A stretch of DNA of 64,000 nucleotides, taken from assembly GCA_013399015.1 (NCBI GenBank), contig VWZX01001949.1:1116001-1180000 (forward strand). The letters run 5' to 3'. This document shows positions 34,347-49,300 of this stretch, in pieces. The notes under the pieces were generated by a model that saw only the letters and a program-made list of their open reading frames with translations, searched no databases and was not told where the DNA came from. How positions within the stretch are numbered: position 1 is the first letter of the stretch; each line of letters opens with the position of its first letter. This DNA comes from Galbula dea (taxonomy: Eukaryota; Chordata; Aves; Piciformes; Galbulidae). Both the position numbers and the translations under genes were made by a program.

Positions 34347-34938
34347 AACATTCTTAAATAATCCTTATATTATATGGCATGTATACTTTAGTTGTTTCCA
34401 TGACCCTATGTGTAAAGCAAGTATAATATACTTGAAGTTGGATACATTACATTTCTTATTGATAACTTTGTTATACATGTTTTCTGTGGCATTTTCTGTT
34501 AGTATATTCCTACATATATTATTCTTTTCTAGATTGTTGACTTAGTAATTCTCAAATCAGAATAGGAGCCACATAAGTCAGATATTATTTCTTCAAAGAA
34601 TTTACTGTCTAGTTTGAAAGATGACATTACTGTAGAAAAAGAGAGAAGGAAGGAAGAAAGCACTTGTAACAAGATTTATGATTATTCGCACTAAACTGAA
34701 GACAGTAAAAATCTCTGTGGGTTACTTCAATGTTTTCGTTTTCATGAAGGACAACAGTAAAAGAAAACAATGTATTTTGAGAGTGACACATAGCTGTAAC
34801 CTACTATACATCAGTGAATTTTCCAGCATAATGCTTCTAGATTCTGAGGCTAGTACAATAAAGTTGAATTTGGGCATCACCTAATCTGTTGTAGTATCAT
34901 CTTAGATTTGTCTTGTGCTCTAACACAAACAAAATAAA
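34347..34938 (+). other. LRRC6: LRRC6 3' UTR with polyadenylation signals
   Basis: This is AT-rich non-coding sequence after the TGA. Canonical AATAAA hexamers lie at 34857-34862 and 34933-34938. Either could set the mRNA end, and no TMEM71-like downstream exon is needed. Which is used is not visible in the sequence. Confidence 0.6.
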
Positions 34939-37002
34939 GGTATATTATTGAGCTGGAGTTACATATTCTAGGAAGATTAACAGCAGGTACCAAAATATAT
35001 TTGGAACTACTGAAGAAAGAGTTATTTTACATGGTACAATAATCTTGGAATACAGTCTGAACATGGAGTACATTCTGAGAATCAGCTTCAATAAAATTCT
35101 CAGTGTGATATGTGGGCCAAGAATGATACAAGCAGAGGTTGATCCCAGAGGAACAAAGTGTACAAGCACGAGATGATAGTTGTGGCCCACAAGTGCATAA
35201 ACATGCATCACAAAGTATCAATTCCTGATCACTAAGGTAATGCAGCTTTGAGAAAAGACATAAGGAGGAAGGCAAAGAACATACAACCAACATAGATAAC
35301 ATATCCTCTGTACAGTGAAAATGCAAAGAAGATAACAAAAGGAATAAAAGAAAGATAGTCACAGCCTCCACATGACAAAGGAAGAGCAACGGAGAAAGAG
35401 TGGCACCAACACTGTCTGCCCCAGTGAAGGACATGAAAACTGATCAAAGCCATTGTGCATCTGCAGCAGGTTCCTACCTACAGAAGAACAAAATGCTTGT
35501 TTTTGTTTTGCCACTTGTCTCATTCTGCCACTGCAGACTCAGCAGTTGGATGTACAGCATTATTTTTTTACTATGTGATTGGATTAAGTAGATTAAAATT
35601 TCAGAGAGCACTCTGTGGGTGTGTGTATTACGATATTTCAGTTTTGACAGTTCATCTTTTACATTTCAAAAAGCAGAAGTGATCAAACAGAGTATTACTA
35701 CCAGTAGTGCTGCTGCTGGCTGCACAGTTGTGCATAGGAACTATCTGATAATCAACTAAGATCTCTCTACGGTAGGTGTTGTACAAATTTGTTCTGCATC
35801 AGACTTGTCACAGTCAAAAGATTATAAAAAGCACAGAGTACATCAAGCCTCAAGACCTCAGAATTACCTGTTTTTGAAATGAAAGGGGGCAGGAGAGCAA
35901 GGAAAGTAATGTCCCCCACTAACCCAACCATTGGAGATGTTTTGTCTGTTCCTCGTTCAGTTAGTTAGGCAGACTGGACATGGTCTTTTCTGCCTTACAA
36001 GCCCTTCCTATACACAGCAACAACTATGCCTTTCCACAGAGCAAAATCTCTAACAGAAAGCTTTCATGAGAGTCACATAGTCATTTAAGGAAACTCTACC
36101 TCTACAGCTCCTCCTTGAGAAAAAAAAAAAAAAAAAGAAGCCCTGACTGAGTGGGAATTGGCCAGGGACCAAGAGTCAAATGTCCATTCATTAAAGGAGA
36201 CAGTCTAGTACAGGACCAACCCTCTACTTTGTCAAGGTGTTAGCATAATAGTTTGCCCTTAGCTGACTTCAGAGCTGCACATAGTGGCCATTTTTCCACA
36301 TAGGGCACTGTATGGAGGTATGTCAACCTATAAAAAGCTGTTCTCCTATTTGAGAAGAGCTTTATAGCACGAAGCATAGGAAAATCACCATAATCAAGTC
36401 CACACTGGGAGCTGTATTGCTGTTACTGGAAATACCACTTTCAGTGTAGTACGGCCTTACTCTTCGGGGAAAAACAAGCTCTGAAGTTATAGCATGTATT
36501 GTATGAACAGAAGCACTAAAAAGCTCCGCACCTCAAAACTGTAAGCATCTTTCTCAGAAGCTGCACAGAAAATAAGTGTATAGAAGAGGAGACTGGTGAA
36601 TATTTGGTAAGAAAGATATGAGCTGCAGCTATGCTTTGACCCTTGTTTCTGTGCTCATAGTACTAACCATCTGAAAGTCTACTGGCAGCATAATTATGCC
36701 TGTTTTACAGTATGGATAAATTACTGTTGGCTCCTCTGGTTTTGCAACCAGGCAGGCAGCCATCTGACTTTTTAATTAAGCATTTAACTGAGATTGATAA
36801 TGAAGTTCCAATATGCTTCCATATTTAAATTAAAGTGCATCAGCAGTATAAAATTTTCAAATGGTAAACATCTACAGTCACCTATGAAGTATAGCTGAAG
36901 TGAAACATGACATTAGCTATAAAAGAAATCCAGGCTGCATGATTGTCTTGTACAGAAATCCATTTTGCAGTGGAAATCATCTAAGGGAATCAAGTCCAGT
37001 TT

Positions 37003-37036
37003 GGGGGGGGGGGGGTTGGTTGTTTGTTTGTTTGCT
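37003..37036. repeat. Poly-G run followed by GTTT repeats
   Basis: Thirteen G bases are followed by a TTGGTTGTTTGTTTGTTTGC tract. This is simple sequence with unreliable length. Confidence 0.8.
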
Positions 37037-39344
37037 TGTTTTCCCACTTTTTTTATTTATTTCCATGAACAGGAGACTTCATATCTAACTTCTGAACTTT
37101 TAAAGATGCTGATATCCTGCATCATTTTCAAAACTTCCTGCACGCTTATGTTCAGCATCTAGACACAGCTTTGAATATTCAAGTGCTTAAAAAAGGTATC
37201 ATCTTCCCTTATGTCTATAGCAACAGCTGTATTCATCTCACTAAAATTACTTTTCAATATTCTAAATAGAGATATATCTGTTTAAATTTATGCTTTACAG
37301 CTCAGCTCAATCTGGGAATTCATGCATGAAACTAAGGATCTGTCATGCTTTCTTAAAATTTTTCCAGTGTGTCTCTATTACAAGTCCACAGTATTTAGAT
37401 CAATCAGTTAAACTACTCCAGTTTCCTTCCCACCAATCTTGGGATTTAGTCAGGACATTCTCAAAGTGGTAGTAAAGTGTCAAAGTCTCCTGAGACATGT
37501 TAATGTGTACCTTATAGATGTGAACATGTAGTCAAATTACTTTGTGTTAACTGTGCTGAGGTAATTTCTGTGGGGCTGAAGGTAATTTCTCACACTTTTT
37601 CAGCTTTGATGAGACACATAATTACATGCCTGCTATCTGGAAAGCAAATTCTCCCTCTTTATCAGTGTTTGACAGTGGACGCTTAACAACCTGGTTAATC
37701 AAAACCAGATTATACTGCTAGAATTATCAGGGTGTTGAAAGGATTTAATGACTAATGGAAGCTTTTTAAAGCCTGTTTCAAAGGGATTATTTAGTTTAAT
37801 ATTTGCTCATAAGTAGCAGAGAAATGTTTGGCATGGAAGTCAGTTATTCAGCTAAATGCATTTCCCTGAGTCAACTCAACCTTGATATCTCATCTTAGAG
37901 CTAGTTCATGTTCTTTTGAGAGACAAAAAATCTCTTTATTTTTCCCCAGGATTCAGTCTACAGGATTCAAGGACAGTTGGCAAAAATGACCATTTAAATC
38001 AGCTCGGGACTGAAGTAGAAGAGACTTTATTATTGAGAAGAAGATGGATATCTAAGGACAGAAGCTGATCATAAAACAAGTGGTAAGGAATGCCAGAAAC
38101 ACATCTCCCTGAAAGCACAAACCAGACACTTCTTACTTCCCAACCAGCTTTCATCAAATTACATAAGTTAAATTCACAAAACATTTTTTCTCTTGCAGGC
38201 AGATAGAATGAAAAAAGATGCCACCACTCACAAAGAAAGCAGAGGAGAGAGCTAGAGTCCTCCCCCCTGCCAGAGTGGGGTTGAGGAGGAGGCAGAACAT
38301 GTTGAGATGCTAAAGGCACTTTTGTCCATGTCACTTGCTGACAGTAAATTGCTGGGACCTTTGCACCTGCCGTCTTCACTGCCACAGCAATCTGGTTGTA
38401 AAATGGTTTTCAAAAATGTCATTTCAATTGCAAGCTCATTCTGTCAGAAAGGTTCTCCAATAGCTAGTAGTGCAAATTTTTACTTTTACCTTTAGAAATC
38501 TATTTCCAAATCATTTTTAATTTGTTTTTCAATGGTCAAGAACTCTTATGTTATGCTAGAGCTGGAAAGAGCAGAATGTTCTCTTGTTCCCTTTAGATTT
38601 GAAAAACATGTCATTTGCATGTCAGTAGTCTTTAGGAGATCCACTTTGCACAGCATTTACATGCCTTTGACTGTGTGACAATTAACAAATTAGTATTTAC
38701 TTATGATGTACCTTTCTGGGAAATAAGAGGTTGGTGAGAATCTTTACCATATTCATCATATCCATTGGCATTTTGGGGAGAAGCAATTACAGTGGCTCCA
38801 CTAAATTTATTACCGCACTCTGTCAGGGGATTCAGACCTTGACAGTTTACCCTTGGATATTCTGATAGTGTAATACTGAAATATGGCAGACTATAAAAAA
38901 TGCAAGAGCTTTTTAGACCTTAGTCAAGAAACTCATTGTGAATTCCATTGTAATGAATTTTGGAGTGAAGCATGACTTGAGAATCTAAATACAGCAGTAT
39001 TCAAATGGCAATAGAAGATACATCCATGAACCTGAGAACCTCAGTTAGGAGAAAGAGTTGTGGTCTGTATATGGGATTTGCACACAGATGTTAATTCTTC
39101 TTCAACTAAACCCTTATGAACTTGAGCAGTTTTCATGGGTGTCCTCCTTCATTCTGGCATTTCAACAAAGGCTGTGCAGTCAGGAATCTAACTGCATCTC
39201 CACGCATAGTTGTTGAATTATTGGAAACAGTGTCTAATATGAATTCTTGCAGAATTCATCTGTACATCCAAATCCCCTGATGCACCATTATCTGGTGCTA
39301 AGGATGTCCCTGCACAAGTAGCATAAAAAAAAATGGAATAGGAA

Positions 39345-39640
39345 TAGGATAGTTCAGGTGGAAGGACCTAAACCAATAATTTAGTCCAACTGCCTGACGA
39401 ATTCAGGACTGACCAAAGATTAAAGCATGTTATTAAGGGCATTGCCTAAATGCCTATTAAGCACTGACAGGGTTGGGGCATCAGCCACCTCTCCAGGAAG
39501 CCTGTTGCAGTTTTTAACCACCCTCTTGGTAAAGAAACATTTCCTAATGTCAAGCTTAAACCTCCCATGGCTCAACCCTCTCTGCCTTAGTGCTGCTACA
39601 GCCTGATTCCTGGTAGTGTTTTCAGATTCATACATGTGGA
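39345..39640 (-). mobile_element. CR1 LINE 3' portion (antisense) with residual ORF end
   Basis: On the minus strand the frame at 39420-39635 reads GRFKLDIRKCFFTKRVVKNC, NRLPGEVADAPTLSVLNRHL and GNALNNML before a stop. This is the typical C-terminal end of CR1-type ORF2. The + strand shows GGAAGGACCTAAACC and TAGTCCAACTGCCTGACGA from its 3' tail. It is truncated at the 5' end. Confidence 0.9.
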
Positions 39641-42600
39641 AGGATTTTTTAAATTAATTTGTTTTCTTTGGTATTTTTTTCTGTTTCTGGGATGAAGTTC
39701 ATGGTTTCTACAGGTAGTGGTGAATCTGGGATCAAGACAAAGTGATGTATGTTCTAAGAGGCAGTTTGACGCCGAATGTGTCAGTAGAGTGCCAGAGCAC
39801 ATAAAAGTAATGGTTCAGGAAGTGCTGGCTCCTACCCTGGGGATTATGTAATCTAAAGACTTGATTACTTGGGAAAAGTGGCTGCATGTAATCTGCAAAT
39901 TGATGTTATCCTTGTTACTCCAAGCAAAATGTCACCTAGAGAATTGAATACAGGCTGTGTCTGTGACATGTTGCTTGACAGCCAGCACAGAGTAGTTACT
40001 GAACTCACTGCATAAATTACTGGGAAGAAACTATTTTTTTGGTAAGCAAAACAGGGAAAAAGAGTTCTAAAAAATAAAATATGGTCAGAATGTCACTTTC
40101 TTAAGAGAGTCAGCACCAGTCTTTCCCTCATGTCTAGCTTCAGAGCACATCATTGCTCCGCCAGAGAAAAACATATGTGGTTTGTCTCACCTAAATTTAA
40201 ATCACAGTCTGGGGTCCCTTATAGTCTATGGAAAGACAAAGGAACTTCCAGAAAGTTTCTCTATAGGGTTGGTAGGCTTTTAAGCTGAACACTTTGATGG
40301 GAATATGTGCCTAACTTATTATGCAGACCAACTCAAATATTCTGTAATCAAATTTTTTCTGATATTTTCACACCATCTTTTCCATCACATACAGTTTGCT
40401 ATGACAATGTGTGCAGATCTCCATGCTTCCTCCTGTGGCCAGAGATAAAATAATTTTAAAGAAAAAAAAAATTCCAAGATCTTTTTATAAGTACTAGATG
40501 AACAGAAATTAATCAACTTTCTGCATCTCCATTTGACATTTCTGTGTTTAGCAAGATGAGGTACAATGCAGAAAAATACTGATTATTGTTCTCCCCCATC
40601 CATGATCTCATAACTTTGCACCAGGAGGAAAGATAAGCCAATACTGGAACATGATCTAGAAAACATTTATTTATTCATCCAGCAAAGGAAAGTTTGTAAT
40701 CAACACAATAGTGTTTCTCTGCATCCAGCCACTGTTCCTCTTTTCTTAAAAATACATTTCCAGGCTAACCTTCACTGTGAGAACTTTGTTGCTTGAGACA
40801 TAGCCAAGTGGTTTAAGGAACTGAAATGTAAAAAGAAAGACCTCCATGCCCTCTTTGGTTTTGATACTACCTTTGTGTTGGGATTGTGAGCTTGAAGAAC
40901 AAGCTATACCTCATTGGAAGGACTGGATTTGGTCATCCTTGGGGGAGAAAAATTGGCATCTTCTACAGAGAACAAAATTAAGGGAGAGTGGAAGATCATG
41001 CTAGAGATGAGCCTGACAGCCTGGAGGACAACTGGAACAATTATAGGAAATCCCCCTTTAGACATGCAGAGGATGAGAATGCACAGAGAGGTTGAAGGTA
41101 AGTAGGAGGAGGAGACCTGTGGGATGTTGTGTGTTAGCAACCTCCAGCTGGCTTATGCTGGATTTCATAAGTAGGATACAATTTTGACCAAACATTCATA
41201 GACTTTCATAATCCTCCCACTGCAATATCCATAACATCGCACTCCAGTGATGACAGCTAGACTTCTGTTTTAGGCCTTGAATGAATGTTCATATAGGAAA
41301 GGTGAAGAAATTCTACAGTATCCCAGGAGCATCTTTTTCTGGCTGGTTGTAATGGAGGAGCTCTGAGAGTGGGTGCCTCATCCTCAGCTCATCAAGCAGT
41401 GGAAATAAGCTGGTGAGTGACACCAGAAGGCTTAAAGCAAGTGATCCACAGCATGTTGTATCCACCAATTCTTAGCATCCCTTGCTCTTGATAAGAAGGG
41501 AGGATTTGAACTTCTTTTTGGTGAAATTAGCTCATAGAAAACAAACCTTTGCTTGCTAAACGCATGACACATCAGTTGATTGTACATACATCTAATTAGG
41601 AATGTTGAAGACACTTCTGGGGGGAGCCAGAGGCTAGGGAAGGCATCACATTGTACTTGTTTGTCACTTTTTCTTTGTCAAAACCATGTCATTTATGTTA
41701 AATGCTTTATTAGCCAGAGCCTAACTTTCTGACAGGCAAAAAATACTTCCCTTTGAAACTAAGCTGTCTAGATTATGTAAGACCCAAGACATATTTCTTC
41801 CAGCTTTGCAATGGATTAGTTTCTGTTACCAGTTCATGTTATTGACATCTTTTTTTCTCTTTGGTAGCTCTGCATATTTAGTTGCTGAGCAAACTGAGAT
41901 CCCGTTGTTTCTTGCCCTCTGGGTCCATTGCCAAGGTGCAGTCAAGCAGCAAAACATTTCCAACAGATATTTTATGGGAGAATTTGAGTTTGGTTATATC
42001 TTACACATATTCAGCCCAACACAGCCTTGTTAGTTTAAAATCCTCAGCAGTCTTTAAACTGGACTTGTGCAAGCACTTCATTTTAATTGAGGACCTATAT
42101 TTTTCCTACCTCTGCCAAGTTTTACTTACGTGAGAAGTACTCTTAGCTCTTTGTGTAGGCCACAGAAGATTCTAAGAGCTCTCCTGCAGAGCTGCCATGC
42201 ACAGAGCAACCTCATGTCATGCCTGTGCATGACCTACATACGGTCTCTTCACCAGTTTATCTGTCCTGTGTCCCCATGTGTCAGTCTCTTCTAACAATGG
42301 ACTGTCTAATATGTCATTACCATATCTGACAATCTTGTAGAAGTAAAAGATTTTGCAATCTCTTTTCTGCTGCAAAACTGTGAAGACTGTTCACTGCCAT
42401 TGAGAGCAGCTATTGGAAGCCTCACTGACAGCTGCATTTGCACAGGAGCCATGGGAGGAGTGGACAGATGAGCCAGACTGGGAGTGTGGAAAAGGACACT
42501 TCAAAACACCAGTCATCTTTGAGAACACAGACCTATAGAGATGAAGGTCATCCAGGAAACTGAGAGTTGGATATAGGCTGTGCAAAACTCATAAAAAGAC

Positions 42601-45600
42601 CCAGACATGTGCAGAAGTTATTCATAGATCTCCTACAGTCAGAGGGGCCATTACATAAAAAGGGCAGGCAATTTGCAAACAGGACAGAAGAGGAGATCCT
42701 CCATTCAACATATGACTGGTAACATACCTTCCAGCAGCTTCCATCTGTAGATCTGTGTGTGCAGTCAGGTAGCATTACTTTGTTCTCAAACTCTAGGAGC
42801 AAGGCTGATTTACCTCACTCCTGTCTACATGTTTGTTCTAGTGCAAAGTGGGGCTGAAGATCACCATGACCATGAAGTTTTGCTTCCTTTGGATCAGAAT
42901 CAGAAGAGGGTGGTAAGTAAATCAGCAAAAATCAGTAAGCCTGAAAGAGCTCAGGAGCAGTGTCATTATGTCTGACCCCATGTAGAGCAGACACAGTTTT
43001 TTGGTGATGTGAAAGACAGAGGTGAAATTTCACCTGCAGTTATCCTCTAGCTCACTGCAAATATTGTGCTACCTCCAGATGTGTGGTTAGCACTAAATTG
43101 CTGAGTAAATAAAAAGCCACAAAATAAAAGAGAAATGAATGGAATATCAAGCATTCCAGAGACGAGGAATACCAAATGATATGGTTGTCCTATGAAAATT
43201 GGCTCTTTCCTAGTGTACACACCTGGCAGTCTTTATTCAGTCTTTCTTGTCTTTATATAGAAAGAGGGAGAATGAATACATGTATAAATAAAAGATAAGG
43301 CTGATTTTGCACTGAAATGAACCATCATAACTGTAGGAATTCCTGATATTTTATGTGCTTAAAATATCTTCTTTGAATAATCATTGTGTTAATCTTATTT
43401 TTATTTGATTCTCAAAAATAATTTAAACTTCAGGGATGCCTTGAGAGAAGTCACAGACAATTATATACTCATGCTTAATACTCAGAAGAAAGAGAAAAGA
43501 AGCTGTTAAAACTGTCCATGGTCTGTGCCAGAGCTCCAAATGTCTTCTCTGAAAACTAATTACATCTTGGCATATGGAGTCCTGGCAAAAGTGTTGCATT
43601 AAAAATAGAGGACAAGAAAAGAACTAATTCTCTCCATTTAAAAAATAATTCATAGAGCAAAACTCGTTGGTCTCCTGCTGCTTGCAAGCTGTTAATATAG
43701 AGCAGAGATGAACGTTTCCTAATTTAGTATGGACTCTCTTCTAAGAGCTGCCAATTCTTCAGAAGCTCAGGGAGAGCTAGAGTAACAAAGCTGTCCAGAA
43801 TATAAGAGTTATGATTATTTTTGTCAGTCTCTGCTACCTATCAGCAGAGACATTGGCACGTAAACCAATTAAAACAAGCAGCTCTTATTTGGAGACTGGA
43901 ACCCTAACATGGAAACCCAGGCTCCAATGAAGAAAATGGGAGTCTGAGATCAGCTTCAGTAAAACCAGGATTAAAACAATTTGCCTTGATTTTAGAAGTC
44001 ATCAATGTCAAGAAGGACATGCTTAAAACTAAACTATTAATTAAGTCTCATTGACTTTAGTATGGGATTTTCAGACAATTCAGGGGGATTCATCTCATCT
44101 ACCTTTAGATTTCTACCATGTAGATATCTGTCTCTCTCCAAGTCACTCTTCACACTTTTATAGTCATGGATAGAAATAAGCAGCTTAAAGAGATGAGTCA
44201 TCTAGTTTTCATGTTTGTGACCAAGTGCCTGTTTCTCCAGCCCAGCTAGAAAAGGACTCTTGGGCTAGGTCTGTGTTATTAAGTTAAAGGTGCTAATTCT
44301 CCACACAGTTTGTGGAAATTGTTCCTGGTGCATTTTCTGCCTGAGGCTAAGTAATACATTCCCAAGTAGTCCCCAGGCACGACTGGGAAGCTAACACAAG
44401 CTAAGGTCATTCCTCATGGGCTCTATGGATGAAGCTATTGTATTTCATAGGGGAAAGAATTTGTCCATACAGAAGTGGGCAGCTGCCCCTTGTGTCAGGT
44501 AGCAGGAATGTAGGCATAACCTAAGAGACTTGGTCGAGTTTACAGGTTAGCTTTTGAGATGTCTGCATTCAGCCACATGAATGGCTTTTGTACATCTGAG
44601 AGTGGCTTTTTCTTCCTCATATAAAATTCATTCTATGACACAAAATTTCTATGTTGGCAAGGGCAAACATGACAATCAAGAAAATAACATAGAATCAGCA
44701 TGGCTGGAAATGTTTTGTAAAACAAGACTGACAAGAAAGTACTGTCAGAAGCAACAGAACTAAATTTCCTTACAATTTTGAGGCAGCGTTTGTCCTCTCT
44801 GAGCCTGGCCTCTCAGGCAGGAATCTAGGAAGTACAGAAAACAAATTCAACATGCTGCAGCTACTGTGTAACCCTAGGTCTGCATTACTTAGAGCAAATG
44901 GGAACCAATTGTGTGCTCATTGCATGTTTGTATGAGAACTTCCAATGTTTATCTTACTATGTCTGACTTTCATACAATAGCAATAGGGTGATAGCACACT
45001 CCTGAACATTTTCAGATTTCATACATTTTGTACATTTAAGCACTCAAGTATTTTTCTTGCAGGATTGATGTAGAAGAAAGTTAATCTTAAAACACTTATG
45101 ACTTTGGGTATATGTTTGTGGAATTCAGTTTGACACAGAGTAGAAATACATTAGGTTACCTAAGACCATGGAGAAAGTCAGCTTCAGACATGGCAATCCC
45201 AAATCAGTTTAGAAGAGTGTGATTTTCCTAGAGTCTGAGTATTGATTACACAGACACACAATTCAATTCAAATTTACTACAATTTTATCAAGATCATATT
45301 ATTTCTACAGCTTCACCTTGTATTTCAGTACTAAGGACAATTGTAGCAAACAATTAAAACTTTCTCAATTATGCTAATGCTTTATTTTTATTTTGTTTTT
45401 CATTCAGCAAACAGGGTTGCACTAATCTTCCCTAGCAACAGGAACACTTCAGTCTATTAATAGAACTAGATCAAATTATGTTAAGCATATTTCTTATTCC
45501 AGAATTAAACAATAATAAAAAGGAATAGAGGATTTAAATTAATTTAAAAATTAGATGAGCATTAACATAGTGACTGAAAAGGATGAGATTTGTGAACATT

Positions 45601-46344
45601 TCATAAACACCTAGTGGTTTCTCCTGTGTTTACAGATAGCAGGTAATAAAGCACCAATGAAAGTCAGAGGAGGAAATGCATGCATTAGATTCACAAGTTA
45701 ATGAATTGGGTCTTGATGAAAGCTGCATATAGTGGTTCAGGGAAGAGTGGCCAATGATGCTTCTGTAAGAGCTAGCAGCGCAGATGGAGAGTGGTTTAAG
45801 CTCTGAGAATCACACACTGCAGTGAGAGCCCTCGACCCAGCCTCCCCAAAGAGTGCCCACAGGCATTGCTAAAACTCTCACTAGCAGTCTGTAAGCAGCT
45901 CCTTAAAGAGCTGACAGACAACCATGGGCCTTCTCATCCAGCAAGTAAAAGTGCATTGAGACCCAGTGACTGTAAACTGAAACTACATTGCCAGGAATGG
46001 AAAAATGAAACCAATGTTTAACTAAAAGGGCAATTAACCATCACAGCTTCATGATAAATCAGACGAAATCTTCATCATTTCAGGCCATTAAACCACTTCT
46101 GAATGCCTTACACTAGAAAAATTATAAGTCAGCTCTAAGTTAAGTTACAGTACATGCTATGTTGTGAACAGAACAATTGACCCATTCCCTAGGTACACAT
46201 TGAGGGACTTGCTTCATTTTTTGAGGGAGAAGATTTAAGGTTCCCTGTAATCTGAATTTCATCCCTCAGATTATTTAATCTACAGACGAAGAGAGAGATC
46301 TGGTGGCAAGATGAGATCAGTACTGAGTGGTCACAGTTGAACTT

Positions 46345-46395
46345 CATGATCTTAGAGGTCTTTTCCAACTTAAATGATTCTATGATTCTGTGAGT
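46345..46395 (+). mobile_element. CR1 LINE 3'-tail fragment (sense)
   Basis: The sequence reads GATCTTAGAGGTCTTTTCCA then ACTTAAATGATTCTATGATTCTG, the CR1 3' terminus with its ATTCTATG repeat. Only about 50 bp is recognisable. Confidence 0.85.
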
Positions 46396-49300
46396 GGTGT
46401 GATCACAGGCCAGGGCTGTGTGTCATTTGCAGGTTAAAATTTAGATCAGCAAAAACTTAGACTGTCAGTGAAGTTCAAAGGCATCTCATCTTCTTGAGAG
46501 CTAAATTAGGGGGGTTGTGCATGGTGTTCAGAAATAGCACAGTATGTAAATGCAATTAAATCAGCTTCACTGCTGATTCTTAGAGAATATGTCAGCAAAA
46601 TAAACCTCAGCAAAGCTGTGGCTGGTTCTGAGGTCCCCCTTCCACTTCCCTTGTGGAGCAGCTACTGCCTAGGGAATGAGACATGAACAGCCGTAGAAAC
46701 TATAGTCTTTTGCCCCTCATGGCTGAAGTGGCTTTTAGGCTGCATCCCAGTGTGACCTTGCCACCAAGACCTTCCTGTGCCCACCCACACACCACTGGAT
46801 AAGGCTGGAATCTGATTCCCTGCACCGCTGCAGGATCCCCCAGAGCCACAGGAGTCAGAACACTGAGGGCACATAGAGACTATTTCACTTCCTTAAGATC
46901 AGAACACTTATAATCAAATTTTTTCTCAGATGTTTGCCTAACATGCATCTAAAAGCAGCATATGTTGCCATGTTGCTTCCTTTCTGCAGGCTAAGGCATT
47001 ACCATTTATTCCGACCTCAGTGAGCAGAAAATACTAATGGGAAGAGATTGAAGTTGGTGTCTTAAAGGCAAAAAATGTGAAATAATAAAGCAAATTCTAA
47101 ATTAGTCTAGTCTGTCCTTACCCCTGAAGAAAAACCTCCAGTTGTTTCACAGGCAACTGATACTTAGAAGCAATTAGAAAAGTAGTTTGCTTTTATTTCA
47201 GTAGTGTCAGGCACCTAAACTGCTTTTAGGAAACTAAGTTTAAGAAAACGTGTCAGCATTTGGTTCCACATTACTTTATGTAGGAGATGATTCTCTGCAA
47301 AAAGCCTTTAGCTTGAAGAGTGCTGTCCAAGATGGATGTAGAGGGAATATAATCCAGAAGCATCACCCTACTGCAGTCTGTTTTAAAGGGATTAGAAGAA
47401 TGTATCTCATCTATTTTGATCCAAGGTTGAGTGGTAAAATCAAATACTAAAATCTAGTGATATGACAAATAAAAACCTAAGCCTGGCAACAGGATTTGTC
47501 CAGACTGAGGTGTTCACTCTATGTGTACATTCAACAGTTATTCTGCATAGTATGAACATCCAAGTATATGTAAACTTATGTAAATATATAAGCATATAAT
47601 TTTCTACATATATATGTATTCTAAATCTCCAACATGTCTGCCAACAAAATTTACCAAATGCAAACACTATTGCAGCATTAGCTGCTTCTTCTCCAAGGTG
47701 ACCAGAATACCTCCTCTGAATGATGTCTCTGTCCGCCACTCATTATGATCCTTGTTGAAAATAGCTACATTGTTTTTGTCCATTAAGGTAGTTATGATAT
47801 GACTTGTTATGACTTACTGTGCTTTGTAGACTCAGGGTAAAAACATGGTCCCTGTGCTAAAGATAATGGAAGGAGTATAGGTGTAATTACAGACGTGTTT
47901 CCTATTTGAGGCCTGGAGCTGTCTAATGATTTTAAAGCCTAATATCAAATCTAGAAGATAACTATAATAAAAGCTCTGCTGATGACTGCTTGCCAGGTGG
48001 GACAGCTGAGGAGACTGTAAGGTATGGTGAGAAAAGAAAGAGGCAAAGGGATCTGAGTACATTGCAAAAGAAAATAAGTAAGCTGATGCTCACTTGATGA
48101 AATGAATTCTCCATTGCATCAAGTGGAGTATATTAGAAATAATAAAGATATTCTCAGAGTTAACTCACTATAAGACTGCTTTATAGTGTCCTTGATCTCT
48201 GTGCAAATTTCTGCTTGATGTCAGTGGGAAATCCTCTTTCTGTCTTTACCAGCATGAAGATCATCACTAAAATTCACTTTGGCAATCACTTCCCAGTGTC
48301 AGTCACTAGCCAAGTGAGCATTACTTTATTTAGAAATTGTACACTTTCTGTCCACCCACTTTGTTCCCCAGATTCATACATCAGGTTAATGACACCAAAC
48401 ATTGCCAGACCAGCCTTGAAGGCTACAGCTCTTCTATGTAACTTAAGCATACCACAGGCAGCAGTGATGCAGCTTGCCTCTGCTCTTCTGCTAATATAGC
48501 TTATGCCCCAATGCCAGTAACTTGCAGGAAGCAAAAGGAATTGAATTTCTGCCTTCCCTGTATTTATGTTGCTAATGAAAGAGGCTCATGGGCACATTTA
48601 TTTTGGGACCTGATAACAATTTTTTGAAAAATGGAACTGAGAGCACAGCTCATTACCAGTGAAGACAATCATACTTCTGATTGGATCTCCACGCTTCTGG
48701 AAGCCTTCCTCTGGAGGGATTCACTGGGAGGGAAGGGCAGCTGTGTGGTAACATATTAATGCAAAAGCCTATGCATAACTCCTTGTCTGGGAAAGGGACC
48801 AGGAGTAACTAGAAGGTACTGAGACAAAGGAGCATGCACTGCAGAGTTAACCAGTGTATATACCCTGTATGTAGTACATATCATGGGGCTGATGGCCTTT
48901 TGTTGAGATCTTTCCTTCACAAAATGGCCAAGTTAAATCATTTCTATTCCCACACCAGTGTCCTGCATCAACCATGTTATAGGGAGGGCACTGTGGAACA
49001 GGCTAAAACACCCAAACCCCAATTCTCTTCCGTAATGCTTGCTTGGATCTTCCTTTTGGCCCATGGATATTACCTTTGCCTTGCTTCATCACTGTGGTCC
49101 TGATATAAATCTTCATCTCAGCTGCATATCAGGAAAGCCAATGACTACCTTGCTTGTAAAGGGCTTTGGGTTTATTTAGTAAAGGCCCTTCCTGACAGCA
49201 TAGGGAAATCTGTGGCTGTGAATACAAAAAGCAGGTAAATCTATTTTCTGCAAAGAATATAAAGAAGAAAAATTCCATGGAGATATTACTCCAATCTTCT

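Noticed and set aside
34945..35453. Minus-strand frames up to 135 codons just after LRRC6
   Set aside because: Cys/Leu/Ser-rich composition with no recognised domain and three overlapping frames; no support for a gene.
36120..36137. Poly-A run as a retrocopy tail
   Set aside because: No AATAAA or gene-like sequence upstream on either strand.
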